Shown here one piece after another: positions 37,556-46,456 of a DNA stretch of 46,687 nucleotides. This stretch comes from Verrucomicrobiota bacterium. GTDB lineage: Bacteria; Verrucomicrobiota; Verrucomicrobiia; Limisphaerales; JAKPVM01. The DNA is taken from NCBI GenBank assembly GCA_029572555.1, contig JAKPVM010000245.1, positions 1 to 46,687 of the forward strand, given 5' to 3'. Numbering within the stretch: position 1 is the stretch's first letter; the number at the start of each line of letters is the position of its first letter. Position numbers and translations under genes: made by a program. Under the pieces are notes generated by a model. It was not told the DNA's origin. It worked only from the letters and a program-made list of their open reading frames with translations, and did no database searches.

Positions 37556-37561
37556 TTACTT
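37527..37561 (+). repeat. 35-bp direct repeat, copy A (hypD 3' end plus pepP 3'-terminal bases)
   Basis: tcagcagaacagaacacattggttgctaattactt; 32/35 identical to 40528-40562. Confidence 0.92.
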
Positions 37562-37891
37562 TTATTGCACTAATCATCAATTCAGGATAAATGCCTGTGC
37601 TACGATTGTAAGGAATTATATCAGCCAATTTGTCGCCATCACCATACCTATGAAAAACCCAGTTGAATATAAAATTTATTGATGGAAAAATTCACTCATT
37701 TCAGTAAGAATAACATTGGCAAGATAAAATTGAGATGTTTTAAAAAATGCACAGAAACATAAAAATGTTTAGTATAAATCAAAAAGATGATGCAAAGAGT
37801 CGGGCAATAATTTGTTTGTTTTGATTTTTTCGTTTCGTGTGTGATATTTGAGAAGATAATAAACGAAAATTGATGGAGAAAATGTTGAATT

Positions 37892-39496
37892 ATGAGCCAG
37901 ATTTCACTTTTTAGTAAAGATGACAAGAAATTAATTAATTTAAAAGAGGCGAGTTTATGGGCTTCTGAATACTTAAACCGCAAAGTCACAGTGTCAAACA
38001 TATCATACCTTATTCAATATGGCAGAATAAATAAATATGGTAATAATGGGAATCCTTATATAAATGTTGAAGAACTTAAAAATTATTACGACTCTTTTTC
38101 TAAGGAAAACGATTGGAAAAAAACGTTAGGAGAAGATATTAATTGGCACCTTTCGTTTGTTCAATACAAAGAGGCAGAAAGGACAAAACATGTCCATAGA
38201 TTACATCCTTACAAAGGGAAATTCATTCCTCAATTAGTTGAATATTTTCTTGATTCTCACACTGATGAGTATAAAAAAAGCGTTTATTTTCATAAAGGCG
38301 ATATAGTTCTGGATCCCTTCTGTGGGAGTGGAACAACATTAGTTCAGGCAAATGAGTTAGGACTTAATGCAATCGGAATTGACATCTCTCCTTTTAATGT
38401 TTTGATTTCAAATATAAAAGTGGAAAAACATAGTTTAATTTTAATTAAAGAGATAATTAATAAACTAACTTTGCATTTGAAGGAATTTCAGAAAACTAAA
38501 AACAATATTATCTTTGAAGAACATTTATTATCAGAACTTTCTAAATTTAATGATAAATATTTTCCTTCTCCGGAATATAAAATAAAAATTGCCGATGGAA
38601 CGATAAACGAAAATGAATATTCAAAAGAGAAAGAAAAAACGTTTTTGTTCACTTATAATGACTTGATACAAAAATATGGAATTAAAGTAAAACAAGATAA
38701 GAAGGATACTTTTTTAGATAAGTGGTTCTTGAATCCTGTTAGAGAAGAAATTGAATTTTTATCAAAAGAGATAAAAGAAATAGAAAATATAGATGTTAAA
38801 AATGTTCTAACAATTATTTTAAGCAGGACTGTTCGTTCTTGTAGAGCAACAACTCATGCAGATTTAGCAACACTGAAAGAACCTGTTACTGCAACATACT
38901 ATTGCAAAAAGCACGGAAAAATTTGTAAACCAATATTTTCTATTGCAAAGTGGTGGGAGTTTTACACAAAAGATACATTACAACGACTTAGAGAATTTGA
39001 TAAATTAAGGACGGATACGTTTCAAATATGTATAACCGGAGATAGTAGAACGATTAATATTTTAGATGAAATCAAAAGAAGAAACCTCGATTTTTCAGAA
39101 ATTCTATTCAGACAAAAGATTAAAGGGATATTTTCAAGTCCGCCTTATGTTGGACTCATTGATTATCACGAACAACATGCATACGCTTATGAGATATTTG
39201 GTTTTGAACGTAATGACGAGTTAGAAATAGGACCTTTATCTAAAGGACAGGGGGAAGAACAAAGGGGTTCTTATGTCAAAGCCATCGCAGAAGTCCTCTC
39301 AAATTGTAAAAAATATCTTCAAAAAGATTACGACGTCTTTTTGGTGGCTAACGACAAATTTAACCTTTATCCTGAAATTGCAGATTTGGCTCGGATGAAA
39401 ATTGTTAATCAGTTTAAGAGGCCCGTCCTTAACAGAGTCGAAAAAGATAGGGAAACTCCTTATTCGGAAACAATATTTCATTTGAAGGAAAAATAA
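37892..39496 (+). CDS. DNA methyltransferase of a Type II R-M system, N-terminal HTH-like domain
   Basis: RLHPYKGKFIPQ, GDIVLDPFCGSGTTLVQANELGLNAIGIDIS (motif I), GIFSSPPYVGLIDYHEQHAYAYEIF (motif IV SPPY); N-terminal TVSNISYLIQYGRINKYG. Confidence 0.88.
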   Translation: MSQISLFSKDDKKLINLKEASLWASEYLNRKVTVSNISYLIQYGRINKYGNNGNPYINVEELKNYYDSFSKENDWKKTLGEDINWHLSFVQYKEAERTKHVHRLHPYKGKFIPQLVEYFLDSHTDEYKKSVYFHKGDIVLDPFCGSGTTLVQANELGLNAIGIDISPFNVLISNIKVEKHSLILIKEIINKLTLHLKEFQKTKNNIIFEEHLLSELSKFNDKYFPSPEYKIKIADGTINENEYSKEKEKTFLFTYNDLIQKYGIKVKQDKKDTFLDKWFLNPVREEIEFLSKEIKEIENIDVKNVLTIILSRTVRSCRATTHADLATLKEPVTATYYCKKHGKICKPIFSIAKWWEFYTKDTLQRLREFDKLRTDTFQICITGDSRTINILDEIKRRNLDFSEILFRQKIKGIFSSPPYVGLIDYHEQHAYAYEIFGFERNDELEIGPLSKGQGEEQRGSYVKAIAEVLSNCKKYLQKDYDVFLVANDKFNLYPEIADLARMKIVNQFKRPVLNRVEKDRETPYSETIFHLKEK

Positions 39497-39498
39497 CA

Positions 39499-40272
39499 AT
39501 GGCTCTTACAAAAGTTCAAATAGATAAAATTAAAGACACTGTTAGAGAAAGCCTGAAGAATAAATTTTCAACATACGAACCAGAAACGAACGCTATGCCA
39601 TTTCATTATCGTTTGCTTGGACGAGATAGATTGGCTTTGTTTTCGTTTATTCATTCGTTAAATACTACTTTTGGTACTTCAATTTTTGAACCGGTGGCTG
39701 AAACATTGGCAAGCGCGAGATTTGCTATCGCTCAAAAACAATTTATAGTAGGAGATACAATAACAGAACAGGCTCAAACTGAAATTCAACAAATAATAAA
39801 TGAAATTTCAATTGGTAAAACGCCCGATAAAGTAAAAGAAATAGAAAGGATTAGAAAGGTCGTTGCTTCAGGCAAAACGAATAAATTAAAAACTGTGAAG
39901 GTAGATTTATTTGTTAAAAACAATAATGGAACCGTATATTTTTTTGATTTAAAAACCGCCAAACCCAATATCAGTAATTTCAAGGATTTTAAGAGAACAT
40001 TATTGGAATGGATAGCGATTTATTTGTTTCAGCACCCAGACGCGGATGTTCATTCTTATATAGCAATACCTTATAATCCTTACGAACCTAAACCCTATCA
40101 GAGATGGACATTACAAGGAATGTTAGATTTGAAAAATGAACTGAAAGTTGCAGAAGAATTTTGGGATTTTTTAGGTGGTGATGGTGCTTATTTAGAATTG
40201 CTTAATTGTTTTGAAACAGTAGGAATTGAATTGAGACCGGAAATAGATGCCTATTTTTCAAAGTTTAAATAG
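39499..40272 (+). CDS. Type II restriction endonuclease, TdeIII-like
   Basis: Starts 2 bp after the methyltransferase; VDLFVKNNNGTVYFFDLKTAKPN is a PD-(D/E)xK-like core; overall resemblance to the TdeIII family from memory. Confidence 0.78.
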   Translation: MALTKVQIDKIKDTVRESLKNKFSTYEPETNAMPFHYRLLGRDRLALFSFIHSLNTTFGTSIFEPVAETLASARFAIAQKQFIVGDTITEQAQTEIQQIINEISIGKTPDKVKEIERIRKVVASGKTNKLKTVKVDLFVKNNNGTVYFFDLKTAKPNISNFKDFKRTLLEWIAIYLFQHPDADVHSYIAIPYNPYEPKPYQRWTLQGMLDLKNELKVAEEFWDFLGGDGAYLELLNCFETVGIELRPEIDAYFSKFK

Positions 40273-40317
40273 AGCCTATTGCATAAATAAACTTAACAAA
40301 GGTTAACAGTATATTTT

Positions 40318-40345
40318 ACAAGATACAATTTTTATCCTGTATATC
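40318..40345. repeat. Second copy of the ACAAGATACAA...TTTATCCTGTATATC intergenic repeat seen near 371-400
   Basis: Shares ACAAGATACAA and TTTATCCTGTATATC in the same order with the region near 371-400. Confidence 0.7.
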
Positions 40346-40350
40346 TAAAA

Positions 40351-40410
40351 TGTGGTGTCAGCATCCCTGCTGACAATTTCAATACTTGGGAGCAAGATAC
40401 TCCCGCCACT
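40351..40410. repeat. ~60-bp nested palindromic (MITE-like) element built from two inverted hairpin modules
   Basis: Hairpin TGTCAGCA-TCCC-TGCTGACA (40356-40375) and GGGAG-caagata-CTCCC (40388-40404), with outer GTGG (40352-40355)/CCAC (40406-40409). Confidence 0.75.
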
Positions 40411-40527
40411 TTATCATCTGTGTAAATCTGTGTTCCATTTCCCATCACTATGTAATGCCAACCTGTGGCTGATAACAATAATTTATGTATGGTCTTGAAC
40501 CTCTTCTACCGCATTAATCGTCAAAAC

Positions 40528-40562
40528 TCAGCAGAACAGAACATATTGGTTGTTGATTACTT
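40528..40562 (+). repeat. 35-bp direct repeat, copy B: remnant of the hypD 3' end abutting the pepP stop codon
   Basis: tcagcagaacagaacatattggttgttgattactt; encodes ...SRTEHIGC-stop like the hypD C-terminus. Confidence 0.92.
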
Positions 40563-41843
40563 CTTCATTATTTCTTCAATTTCTTCTGCTTCTATTGGGA
40601 TTGAAGCCATTAAATCAACGGCTCCATTTTCGGTCACAAGGACTGTATTTTCAAGCCGTATCCCCAACTCTTCTTCCCTAATGTAAATTCCGGGTTCACA
40701 AGTCATCACCCAGCCAGCCTGTATCGGTTCGGTCGTGTAGCCAACATCGTGAACGTCAAGCCCAATCGGATGCCCTACACCGTGCATAAAATATTTCTTT
40801 ACCGCAGGAGAATCTGGTGATTGCCGTTTGATTTCTCGTGTTGTTAATAATCCCAAATCTACAAGTTCTTTTTCTATCATCTGTTCAGCCTCTTTTTGCC
40901 ATTCTTTTATTAATTTTCCCGGTTTAAGATTGTTCATCGATCCTTTTAACACTCTTAATACCGCGTTATAAACCTTCTTTTGTCGTGGAGAAAATTTCCC
41001 ATTAACCGGGATTGTCCTTGTCATATCTGAATTATAATTTGCATATCCTGCTGCAACATCCATTAACAATAGTTGACCTGATTTGCATTGTTCATCATTT
41101 TTTATATAATGAAGCGCACAACCATTTTTACCGGTGGCAATAATCGGCTGATATGCAAAATAACCACCACCGCGGATAAATTCATAAGCGAACTCAGCCT
41201 CAACTTCCATTTCGTTTACGCCGGGTTTTACAAATTTCAAAACCCTTTCAAAGCCCTTTGCGGTTAAATTGCACGCCTTTTTTATGACATCTACTTCTAT
41301 TGGCGATTTAATGGCGCGCAACCGATGCATAAGGCGGGCAAGCCGTAAATATTTATGCAAAGGATACCTTTTTTGGCACTCTTCAATGAACCTTGCATCC
41401 CGCGTTTGCACTTCCACAACTGCCCGTTTATGTTCATTGGTGTTCAAATAAACGGCGTCGCAATCACACATTAAATTGTGGAAAGTCTTGCGGAACTCAG
41501 ACAACCATTGAACATTTTTTATTCCCGATATTTTTCTTGCTTCTTCTTTAGTTAATTTATGTCCTTCCCATGTTTCTATTAATGGATTTGTCTCCTTCAT
41601 AAATAATATTTCCCGAGAATCGGCGTCGACGGCGTCAGGATAAAACAAAAAAATTGTCTCTTCCTGTTCAATCCCGGTCAGATAAAACAAATCGGAATTT
41701 GGTTTTAATGGCATTGTTCCATCGGCATTTGTTGGCAAAATGTCATTTGCGTTCAACACTGCCAAAGAATTTTTTTCCATCAATTGTGAAAGACGAAGCC
41801 GATTTTCTACAAATAATTTACAATCAATTGGCGTATATTTCAT
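40557..41843 (-). CDS. pepP: Xaa-Pro aminopeptidase (aminopeptidase P, M24B)
   Basis: MDVAAGYANYNSDMTRTIPVNG, FMHGVGHPIGLDVHD, MTCEPGIYI, GIRLENTVLVTENG metal ligands; AMP_N-like N-terminus. Confidence 0.9.
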   Translation of the reverse strand: MKYTPIDCKLFVENRLRLSQLMEKNSLAVLNANDILPTNADGTMPLKPNSDLFYLTGIEQEETIFLFYPDAVDADSREILFMKETNPLIETWEGHKLTKEEARKISGIKNVQWLSEFRKTFHNLMCDCDAVYLNTNEHKRAVVEVQTRDARFIEECQKRYPLHKYLRLARLMHRLRAIKSPIEVDVIKKACNLTAKGFERVLKFVKPGVNEMEVEAEFAYEFIRGGGYFAYQPIIATGKNGCALHYIKNDEQCKSGQLLLMDVAAGYANYNSDMTRTIPVNGKFSPRQKKVYNAVLRVLKGSMNNLKPGKLIKEWQKEAEQMIEKELVDLGLLTTREIKRQSPDSPAVKKYFMHGVGHPIGLDVHDVGYTTEPIQAGWVMTCEPGIYIREEELGIRLENTVLVTENGAVDLMASIPIEAEEIEEIMKK

Positions 41844-41872
41844 AATAAAGAGCGCTCCATTTCACCGCTTAA

Positions 41873-43033
41873 TTATTTTGCGGAAAACTTATATATTGTT
41901 GTCTGGGTATAAGTTTGTCCGGGCTTTAAAACTACAGAGGGAAATTCAGGGTGATTTATAGAATCAGGGAAATGCTGGGTTTCAAGGCAGAAACCGTGAT
42001 TTTTCTTATATGCAACACCTTTCTTTCCGGTTATCGTTCCATCAAGAAAGTTTCCTGAATAAAATTGGACACCGGGTTCTGTTGAATAGACATCCATCGT
42101 CCTTCCCGTTACAGGCTCATAAACCCTTGCCACAAATTCTAAACTCACGCCACTTCCATTTAAAACATAATTATGATCATATCCACTTGGATTATTGCCA
42201 ACCTTAACCTGTTCAATTCGTGCACCAATTTGTTCTGGTTTGCGGAAGTCTAATGGTGTTCCTTCTACTGGTTTGATTTCACTTGTTGGAATCAGGGTGT
42301 CATCAACAGGCGTGTAGTAATTTGCGTTTATTAATAATTCGTGGTCTAAAATCAATCCATTTTCCGGTCCTGAAAGATTAAAATAACTATGATTGCTCAA
42401 ATTGACTATGGTCTCTTTGTCTGTGGTAGCCTTATATTCAATTTTTAATTCGTTGTTATCTGTCAAAACATAATCTACCGTAACTGATAGATTTCCCGGG
42501 TACCCTTCTTCGCCATCAGGGCTTAAATAAGAAAGCCTCACGCCCACACCATCGGTTCTGTGAAGTGGTTCAGCATTCCAAACAACTTTATCAAATCCTT
42601 TGATTCCACCGTGTAAATGATTTGGTCCATCATTTTTTGCGACTGTGTATTCTTTGCCGCCGAGTTTAAATTTGCCATTTGCAATTCTGTTAGCCACTCT
42701 ACCAACTATGGCGCCGAAATATGGATTAACATTCAAATAGCCGTTCAGGTTATCAAATCCAAGAACAACATCATTGAACGCGCCTTTTCTATCAGGGGCA
42801 TATAATTCAGTAATCCTACCACCATAGGTAGTAATTTTTACTGTCATACCTTTACTGTTTTTCAATATATATAGGTCTACACTTTTCCCATCTCCGGTTT
42901 GACCGAAGCTTACCTTTTGGATTTCTGCCTGTGTCATAGATTTAGTTTGTGTTGTTGTTTGTTTTTGGTTAGCGCAGCCAGACATAAACATCAATGCGCC
43001 TGCGCTAATGCAAGTTATAAAAATATTTTTCAT
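41873..43033 (-). CDS. Aldose 1-epimerase (mutarotase), putative lipoprotein
   Basis: LMFMSGCANQ lipobox; ANRIANGKFKLGGKEY, GPNHLHGGIKGFDKVVW, NLSNHSYFNL, PGVQFYSGNFLDG. Confidence 0.92.
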   Translation of the reverse strand: MKNIFITCISAGALMFMSGCANQKQTTTQTKSMTQAEIQKVSFGQTGDGKSVDLYILKNSKGMTVKITTYGGRITELYAPDRKGAFNDVVLGFDNLNGYLNVNPYFGAIVGRVANRIANGKFKLGGKEYTVAKNDGPNHLHGGIKGFDKVVWNAEPLHRTDGVGVRLSYLSPDGEEGYPGNLSVTVDYVLTDNNELKIEYKATTDKETIVNLSNHSYFNLSGPENGLILDHELLINANYYTPVDDTLIPTSEIKPVEGTPLDFRKPEQIGARIEQVKVGNNPSGYDHNYVLNGSGVSLEFVARVYEPVTGRTMDVYSTEPGVQFYSGNFLDGTITGKKGVAYKKNHGFCLETQHFPDSINHPEFPSVVLKPGQTYTQTTIYKFSAK

Positions 43034-43968
43034 AGTTCGTTTATAATATTTTTAACAATTTTTTCTGGAATATGCAAAACAGTTCCGTGTTTTGCCCCTT
43101 TCGGAAACACCAACTGTTTTGAAATATCTTCCCACACTTTCATATCTTTTGATTTAACCGCCCCATAATACTGAGGATTTACATAATGGTCAAAATAAAC
43201 AAAAAATTCATCGCCAATTTTTATTGCCGAGGGACCCTCAACCCAGCTAATAGTGAATGGTTCACCAGCCTTTCCAAATGGACCTTCTGGGGAATCGCTA
43301 ACTGCAATCCTCAAATTCTTTTTCACAGGTTTTAATGTCTCATCTTTCACAATAAGATAATATTTGCCGTTATTCTCTAACAATGTTGCATCGATTACAT
43401 TAAATCCACCATCATAAAAAAGTTTTGTAGGAGTAAAATCCTGAAAATCTTTTGTAGTGGTATAATAAATTCTATGGTTATAACCATCGTCGCCTGTGTC
43501 TGCGGTCTCAGGAAATTTTCCCGGAATTGTAGAAGCCCAAAAGATTAAAAACTGCTTTTTATGTTTATCGTAAAATAATTCTGGCGCCCAGACATTGCGA
43601 GTATTCGGTTCATTGCTCATTACAGGTATTGCCTTTTGTTCAGACCAATCAATTAAATTACTCGACCAAGCATACCCAATGACTGGCGGTTTTCCCCAAC
43701 CTGTAGTCCAAACAAGGTGAAACCGTTCATCCGCTCCCTGACAAATACAAGGGTCTCTCATTAATTTTCCACCAACCTCTGGCTTTAAAAACGAACTGCC
43801 GCGCGGCTTTAATTCCTCCCATTTCAAACCATCTTTGCTCAATGCAAGATACAAACCATCCTCACCATTTTTTCTAAAAAAAGAAAATAATAATACAGTG
43901 TTCGTTGATTCTTGCGCAATGCAGTTAAGCAACGAAATTAAAAGCAATGTTAAGATACATTTCCTCAT
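43030..43968 (-). CDS. Glycoside hydrolase family 43-like (arabinosidase-like five-blade propeller)
   Basis: LMRDPCICQGADERFHLVWTTGWG, NVWAPELFYDKHKKQFLIFW, VEGPSAIKIGDEFFVYFD. Confidence 0.75.
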   Translation of the reverse strand: MRKCILTLLLISLLNCIAQESTNTVLLFSFFRKNGEDGLYLALSKDGLKWEELKPRGSSFLKPEVGGKLMRDPCICQGADERFHLVWTTGWGKPPVIGYAWSSNLIDWSEQKAIPVMSNEPNTRNVWAPELFYDKHKKQFLIFWASTIPGKFPETADTGDDGYNHRIYYTTTKDFQDFTPTKLFYDGGFNVIDATLLENNGKYYLIVKDETLKPVKKNLRIAVSDSPEGPFGKAGEPFTISWVEGPSAIKIGDEFFVYFDHYVNPQYYGAVKSKDMKVWEDISKQLVFPKGAKHGTVLHIPEKIVKNIINEL

Positions 43969-43972
43969 ATAT

Positions 43973-46360
43973 CTATTCTTCTGCTTCTATTACCTTCCAT
44001 TCATGTGCACCGGTAGCCCACGAATTTTGCATTTGAACAACAAGCCGTAAAGCCTTTGTCTTTACAGGTGTAAACCGCACCTCACACCATTGGTCTTTTT
44101 TGACTGGATATGTTGTTGTGTTATTGACGGGTTTCCACTCTCCATTTTCCAGATAAAGAATCTTCCACGATTGTGGCAGTCTGCATTCTCCTCTGCCTGT
44201 ATCATCAAACCAATAAACCTTGCATCCTTCTACATTAATTGGTTCTTTCCAGTCATATTGCACCCATTCTTCTGTGCCCTTATGAGGCCACCAATGGCAC
44301 ATATATCGTGGTTGCTCACCCGATTTAGACGGTTCAATCCCGTCATTTATACCTCGAGGTTGACTGTTATCATTTGCAAAACTTACAGAAACTTTTGCCA
44401 ATGCCTCCACACCTTTGACAGCGGGAACTGGCGCCATCGTTGGAGTCCAGACAGTCATTTCACCCGCCTTTCTATTATCCCAACTATAATATGGAATAGC
44501 CGTCAGTTTTACCTTTTCGGGCTTATCAATTGATTGATACAAGACATTGCGCCAATCCATTTCAGGAAGCCTTTGCGCCTCTCCTTTAATTACAGTAATT
44601 CCTCCAAGAAGTAACGGCTGTTTCTCTACCGTAAATTCCGAGTTCAATGGCAAAAATATTGATTTTATTGGTACGTCATAGTCGCAGGCTTCGATACAAT
44701 AAACCAGTGGTCCTCTCTGGATTGCAACAAGACCATTATCAGCCTTTACTTTAGGATTGGCTATTACTTTCTTCACTGGCATAGCAAGGTCAAGTTCAAC
44801 CTTATCCGTAGAACGCCATTCTCTTTCAATCACAAAATAACCTCGTTCAATTTTGGGTTGCGCAACCTTCTTATTGTTGATGTAAACAACCGAATCATCA
44901 CACCAACCCGGTTTTCGTAAATATAAGGTGAATTTAGTGGCTTTATCTACGATTGGTACCAATGAAACTTTACCATCCCACGGATAATCAGTTGTAACTT
45001 TTAAGCCGACATTTCCCGATGAAATCTTCGTTTGAACCTTGCCCTGAATATAAAGATTAACATACAGGGCGTTATCGCCTGCTGCATAAGCATACTCACC
45101 AAGCGATGCTAATGTTCGGGCAACATTAGGCGGACAACACGCACAACCAAACCACGGTGAACGATGGTGGTTGCCTTCGCTTGCAAGTGGATTTACATAG
45201 AAAAACCTTGTCCCATCAAGCGACACGCCTGCCAGAACCCCGTTATACAAAGAACGTTCATATACATCCGCATATCTTGCATCTCCATAAAGTAAGGCAA
45301 GCCTGTGATTCCATTGGGCAAGTGCAACTGATGCGCAAGTCTCTTGATATGCGGTCAAGTTCGGTAAATCATAATCTTCGGTAAATCCTTCATTATGAGC
45401 CGATGGCCCTATGCCACCGGTAATATACATATTTCTTGTAACCGTATTTCGCCAAACCCTATTAATCATTTTCAATAAAGGCTCATCTCCCAACTCGCCA
45501 CCAACATCAGTAGCCCCTGACATTAAATACGCTGCACGAACCGCATGTCCCTTAATATTCCTATGCTCAAAGATTGGGACATCATCCTGCCAGTAAGAAC
45601 CATCATACCTTTCAATTGGTATTTTATGTTCTTCGGCAAAATATTTTTTACCACGATTTAAAATAAAAAACTTTGCAAGGTCAAAATACCGTTTCTCACC
45701 TGTGACCCTATAAAGTTTGACCAGAGCAAGTTCAATTTCAGGATGTCCGGGATAGCCCATTCGTTTGCCCGGACCAAATACCGAATCTATATTGTCAGCA
45801 TATTTAATGGCTACATTTAGCAACTCCCGTTTACCCGTAGCCTGATAATGTGCCACTGCCGCTTCGAACAAATGCCCTGCGCAATACAACTCATGCCAAT
45901 CCCTCAAGTTTGTCCATCGTTTTTCAGGTTCTTTTACAATAAAATAAGTATTAAGATAACCATCAGGTTGTTGAGCCTTTGCAATTATTGAAATTATCTC
46001 ATCTAACCTCTTATCAAGTGCGGGGTCGGGGTGTATAGCAAGAGAGTATGAGACAGCCTCAATCGCCTTATACAAATCCGAGTCCATAAAAACAGGTCCT
46101 TGAAACCCGGTTCTTGCACCGGCGGCTGCAAGTTCAAAATTTTTTATATTACCAGCCTTAACAAGATTTTCCAAATTCACCGGTATTGAGGCAATGCGGT
46201 TTGTTTCCTGACGAGGTTTCCAGAATTTATCAGAAATTTCAACATCAGTAAACGAGACCCTTCTCATCTTTGCCAAAGACGTTTCCTGTGAATAACCTGA
46301 CATTAAGGTAGATGCCAACACCCCGACAGTTAAAAATATAATTTGTTTCTTCATTGCCAA
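43973..46360 (-). CDS. Glycoside hydrolase family 127-like (beta-L-arabinofuranosidase, DUF1680)
   Basis: ISDKFWKPRQETNR, GYLNTYF, DWHELYCAGHLFEAAVAHYQATG, WFGCACCPPNVARTLASLG (Cys-cluster motif). Confidence 0.88.
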   Translation of the reverse strand: MAMKKQIIFLTVGVLASTLMSGYSQETSLAKMRRVSFTDVEISDKFWKPRQETNRIASIPVNLENLVKAGNIKNFELAAAGARTGFQGPVFMDSDLYKAIEAVSYSLAIHPDPALDKRLDEIISIIAKAQQPDGYLNTYFIVKEPEKRWTNLRDWHELYCAGHLFEAAVAHYQATGKRELLNVAIKYADNIDSVFGPGKRMGYPGHPEIELALVKLYRVTGEKRYFDLAKFFILNRGKKYFAEEHKIPIERYDGSYWQDDVPIFEHRNIKGHAVRAAYLMSGATDVGGELGDEPLLKMINRVWRNTVTRNMYITGGIGPSAHNEGFTEDYDLPNLTAYQETCASVALAQWNHRLALLYGDARYADVYERSLYNGVLAGVSLDGTRFFYVNPLASEGNHHRSPWFGCACCPPNVARTLASLGEYAYAAGDNALYVNLYIQGKVQTKISSGNVGLKVTTDYPWDGKVSLVPIVDKATKFTLYLRKPGWCDDSVVYINNKKVAQPKIERGYFVIEREWRSTDKVELDLAMPVKKVIANPKVKADNGLVAIQRGPLVYCIEACDYDVPIKSIFLPLNSEFTVEKQPLLLGGITVIKGEAQRLPEMDWRNVLYQSIDKPEKVKLTAIPYYSWDNRKAGEMTVWTPTMAPVPAVKGVEALAKVSVSFANDNSQPRGINDGIEPSKSGEQPRYMCHWWPHKGTEEWVQYDWKEPINVEGCKVYWFDDTGRGECRLPQSWKILYLENGEWKPVNNTTTYPVKKDQWCEVRFTPVKTKALRLVVQMQNSWATGAHEWKVIEAEE

Positions 46361-46456
46361 TTTAATTGATATTTATTGTAATTTAACTTTCTAAAATCTT
46401 TTGAATTTGCAAACAAATCTAATTTCGCATTAATTAACACTAATAACTTATGCTAA

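Noticed and set aside
37892-40272. Avoidance of GGNCC sites as evidence for R-M specificity
   Set aside because: GGNCC occurs even inside the cassette (ggacc 39230-39234, ggccc 39420-39424), and avoidance cannot be judged without full-genome counts.
37562-40527. Prophage, transposon or integrative element carrying the R-M genes
   Set aside because: No integrase, transposase or phage genes between the 35-bp repeats; only the two R-M genes fit.
40465-40686. 73-aa ORF spanning the hypD remnant as a new gene
   Set aside because: It reads the remnant out of frame and overlaps the pepP 3' end antisense; explained by the 35-bp duplication.
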